DNA of 64,000 nucleotides, from the NCBI GenBank assembly GCA_964470455.1, contig CAYYCX010000010.1:1-64000 (forward strand). Reading direction: 5' to 3'. The position numbers and the translations under genes are program-made. Positions 62,132 through 64,000 of the stretch are shown in pieces. A model generated the notes under the pieces. The model saw nothing but the letters and a program-made list of their open reading frames with translations, had not been told where the DNA came from and made no database searches. This DNA comes from JAWXBM01 sp964470455 (GTDB lineage Bacteria; Pseudomonadota; Gammaproteobacteria; Xanthomonadales; SZUA-36). Each line of letters starts with the position of its first letter. Positions within the stretch are counted from its first letter, which is position 1.

Positions 62132-62821
62132 TCACTCTTCTTCCATCTGCGCCAGCTTGAAGCCGATGCCGGGCAGTGTATGCAGCAGCTTCTGCTTGAA
62201 CGGACGGTCGATTTCGCGCCTGAGGTTGTACACATGGCTGCGCAGCGTATCGCTGTCCGGCAGCAGGTCACCCCACAGTTCCTTCTCCAGCGTTTCGCGC
62301 GTCACCACATTGGGCGATTCGCGCATCAGGATGCGCAGGATGCGCAGGCCGGTAGGTGAAATTTCAATCCGCTTGCCGGCCCGCTTGACCTCCAGGCTGC
62401 CGGTATCGAACTGCAGGTCGGCCACGCGGTACTCCGAGGGGCTGACTTCGCCGCGGCTGCGGCGCAGCAGCGATTTGATGCGCGCCACCAGTTCTTCCAT
62501 GTCGAACGGTTTGACCAGGTAGTCGTCGGCGCCGGTTTCAAAGCCTTCCAGCTTGTCGGCCAGCTGGTCGCGGGCCGTCAGCATCAGGACGGGTGTTGAA
62601 ACGTGCTGTTCACGCAGGCGCTGGCACACTTCCATGCCACTGAGTTTGGGCAACATCAGGTCCAGCACGATCAGGTCGTATTGCTGGGTCATTGCCAGCC
62701 CGAGGGCCGAAGCGCCATCGGCGGCAAAGTCCATGATGTAGCCGCGGGCTTCCAGCTCGTCACCGATGGTGGCGGCCAGGTCGGCGTGGTCTTCAACCAG
62801 CAGTATGGATTGATTGCTCAC
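62132..62821 (-). CDS. OmpR-family response regulator
   Basis: 229 residues. Receiver domain with phospho-acceptor Asp54 (LIVLDLMLPKLSG) and Lys in DDYLVKPFD; C-terminal winged helix (LEKELWGDLLPDSDTLRSHV, last part SDTLRSHVYNLRREID). Pairs by position with the convergent kinase; such a tail-to-tail arrangement is uncommon. Target genes unknown. Confidence 0.92.
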   Translation of the reverse strand: MSNQSILLVEDHADLAATIGDELEARGYIMDFAADGASALGLAMTQQYDLIVLDLMLPKLSGMEVCQRLREQHVSTPVLMLTARDQLADKLEGFETGADDYLVKPFDMEELVARIKSLLRRSRGEVSPSEYRVADLQFDTGSLEVKRAGKRIEISPTGLRILRILMRESPNVVTRETLEKELWGDLLPDSDTLRSHVYNLRREIDRPFKQKLLHTLPGIGFKLAQMEEE

Positions 62822-62872
62822 AAGCGCTTGTCCTTTGAGTCATGGCAGAAATTACGGCCAGGCATTCTTCAC

Positions 62873-64000
62873 TCAGCGAACCGGCAATGCCGTGAAGCCG
62901 GGTTTACTGTACACCAGCTGCAGGTCGGAAATGGCCCGCTCCATGAAAGCTCCCTCGCAGTAGCAGAGGTAAAACTCCCACATGCGGATGAACGGTTCCG
63001 GGTAACCCAGTTGCTTCACCTGTTCGATGGCTGCGAAAAAATTCTCCCGCCAGCACCGCAGCGTTCGCGCGTAGTGCAGGCCGATGTCTTCGAGGTCCAG
63101 CAGGCGCAAGTCGGTTTGTTCCGCCACCGTGCGGTTCATCACCTCACCCGAGGGCAGGCAGGCGCCGGGAAAGATATAGCGCTGGATGAAGTCCACCGAG
63201 CGTTGCGAAGCCGCGTAGTTCTGGTCGGCGATGGTAATCGCCTGCAGCAGCATGAGGCCATCCGGCTTCAGCAGGCTGGAACAGATGCGGAAGAAGTCCG
63301 GGTACAGTTTGCTGCCGATGGCTTCGATCATTTCAATCGAAACCAGCTTGTCGAACTGGCCGCGCAGGTCGCGGAAATCATCCAGCAACAGGGTGATACG
63401 ATCCCGCAGGCCTGCCTTGACTACCGCCTCTGCCGCCCACTCGTACTGCTGGCGCGAAATGGTGGTGGTGGTGACCCGGCAACCGTAATGCGTCGCTGCG
63501 AATATGGCAAAACCGCCCCAGCCCGTGCCGATTTCCAGCACATGGTCCTTGGGCGTTAGTTGCAGTTTGTCGCAGATGCGCCGCAGCCGCTTGAGCTGCG
63601 CGGCGTGCAGGTCACCAGCTGGTTCACCGTTCACCGACTCAAATACCGCGCAGGAATACATCATGGTTTCATCCAGCCAGAGCCGGAAAAAGTCATTACC
63701 GAGGTCGTAATGCGCCGCGATGTTGCGCCGCGCGCCCTCGTGCGTGTTGCGGTTCATCCAGTGAAACAGCTTCTGCAGCGGGCCGGTCAACGCCGCCAGG
63801 CCCGACTCCATTCGCTCCAGCACCGTGCGGTTGCGCAGCATCAGCCGTACCAGGCCGACCAGGTCATCGCAGGTCCAGTAGCCCTGGATCCAGGCTTCGC
63901 CGGCGCCGATGCTGCCGCCAAAAGCAATTTCACTGAAAAAGCGCGGGTCCAGCACCGTGATGCGGGCCCGGGGTTGGTCACTCACGGTACCGGCCGGTTC
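62873..64000 (-). CDS. cfa: cyclopropane-fatty-acyl-phospholipid synthase, 5' end outside window
   Basis: At least 375 residues; the frame is open to the window edge and about 40-60 N-terminal residues are missing. SAM-binding EIGTGWGGFAIFAATHYGCR, bicarbonate/active-site region AHYDLGNDFFRLWLDETMMYS, and EMIEAIGSKLYPDFF. Methylates double bonds of membrane lipids. A GTG at 63985 is not a likely start because the upstream residues fit the family. Confidence 0.92.
   Translation of the reverse strand, partial: EPAGTVSDQPRARITVLDPRFFSEIAFGGSIGAGEAWIQGYWTCDDLVGLVRLMLRNRTVLERMESGLAALTGPLQKLFHWMNRNTHEGARRNIAAHYDLGNDFFRLWLDETMMYSCAVFESVNGEPAGDLHAAQLKRLRRICDKLQLTPKDHVLEIGTGWGGFAIFAATHYGCRVTTTTISRQQYEWAAEAVVKAGLRDRITLLLDDFRDLRGQFDKLVSIEMIEAIGSKLYPDFFRICSSLLKPDGLMLLQAITIADQNYAASQRSVDFIQRYIFPGACLPSGEVMNRTVAEQTDLRLLDLEDIGLHYARTLRCWRENFFAAIEQVKQLGYPEPFIRMWEFYLCYCEGAFMERAISDLQLVYSKPGFTALPVR

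Noticed and set aside
60793..62821. Assigning the two-component pair as PhoR/PhoB because of the nearby Pst genes
   Set aside because: It lies some 36 kb from pst, the kinase has a periplasmic sensor domain unlike PhoR, and the regulator shows nothing specific to PhoB.

Overview
This is a 64 kb, GC-rich, gene-dense bacterial window. The proteobacterial-type operons (pst, ser, terC, gabT, an Anr/Fnr-controlled oxidase, cbpAM, mgtE) suggest a gammaproteobacterium; a placement near Chromatiales/Xanthomonadales-like marine lineages (Woeseiaceae or Wenzhouxiangellaceae type) is only a guess from gene content. I see no rRNA, tRNA or CRISPR array.

Layout. 0-13 kb: the C-terminal bulk of an RND efflux permease, then serC-serA-ppc-SDR (serine synthesis and PEP carboxylase) on the minus strand, a transglutaminase/TPR lipoprotein, alaA and a DUF885 lipoprotein-like hydrolase. 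13-19.5 kb: an accessory island with an orphan HigA antitoxin, a DUF222-HNH nuclease, a BrnTA toxin-antitoxin pair, an IS1182-type element inserted into a palindrome, and clusters of dispersed palindromic repeats. 19.4-30.3 kb: a phosphate island. It holds pstS-phoU-pstC-pstA-pstB-pstB behind a clear Pho box, an archaeal-type phosphoglycerate mutase overlapping a 2-phosphoglycerate-kinase-like protein, and a PiT transporter with its DUF47/PhoU-like partner. 30.4-43.6 kb: an M13 peptidase, a methionine-type aminotransferase, an enoyl-CoA hydratase, a run terC-cupin-gabT-mtnA-aldolase, an MscS channel, a PLP decarboxylase and a lone heme-copper-oxidase-like subunit I. 43.7-52.1 kb: a respiratory operon (small membrane subunit, oxidase subunits II and I, SCO, a large cytochrome b / ferredoxin / MvhD fusion, bacteriohemerythrin) read from a bidirectional Fnr/Anr promoter, with heme A synthase nearby. 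52.1-55.8 kb: an HTH-DUF805 fusion, an MBL-fold hydrolase, and a second decayed accessory patch (frameshifted brnT with intact brnA, DUF222-HNH remnant, truncated hydrolase-like gene). 55.8-64 kb: an OPT transporter, cbpA-cbpM, mgtE, a convergent histidine kinase/response regulator pair and a partial cyclopropane-fatty-acid synthase.

The most unusual things are: (1) the two PstB ATPases carry complementary defects in their ATPase motifs and look like an obligate asymmetric heterodimer; (2) short tandem repeats of exactly 12 bp sit at gene junctions and gene 5' ends at eight places, one of them encoding an S-H-G-M extension of the PstS signal peptide; (3) PhoU is fused to a catalytically dead low-molecular-weight phosphatase/arsenate-reductase domain; (4) a membrane protein joins a cytochrome b, two [4Fe-4S] clusters and an MvhD domain in an oxidase operon; (5) a single symmetric Fnr box has correctly spaced -10 elements on both sides.
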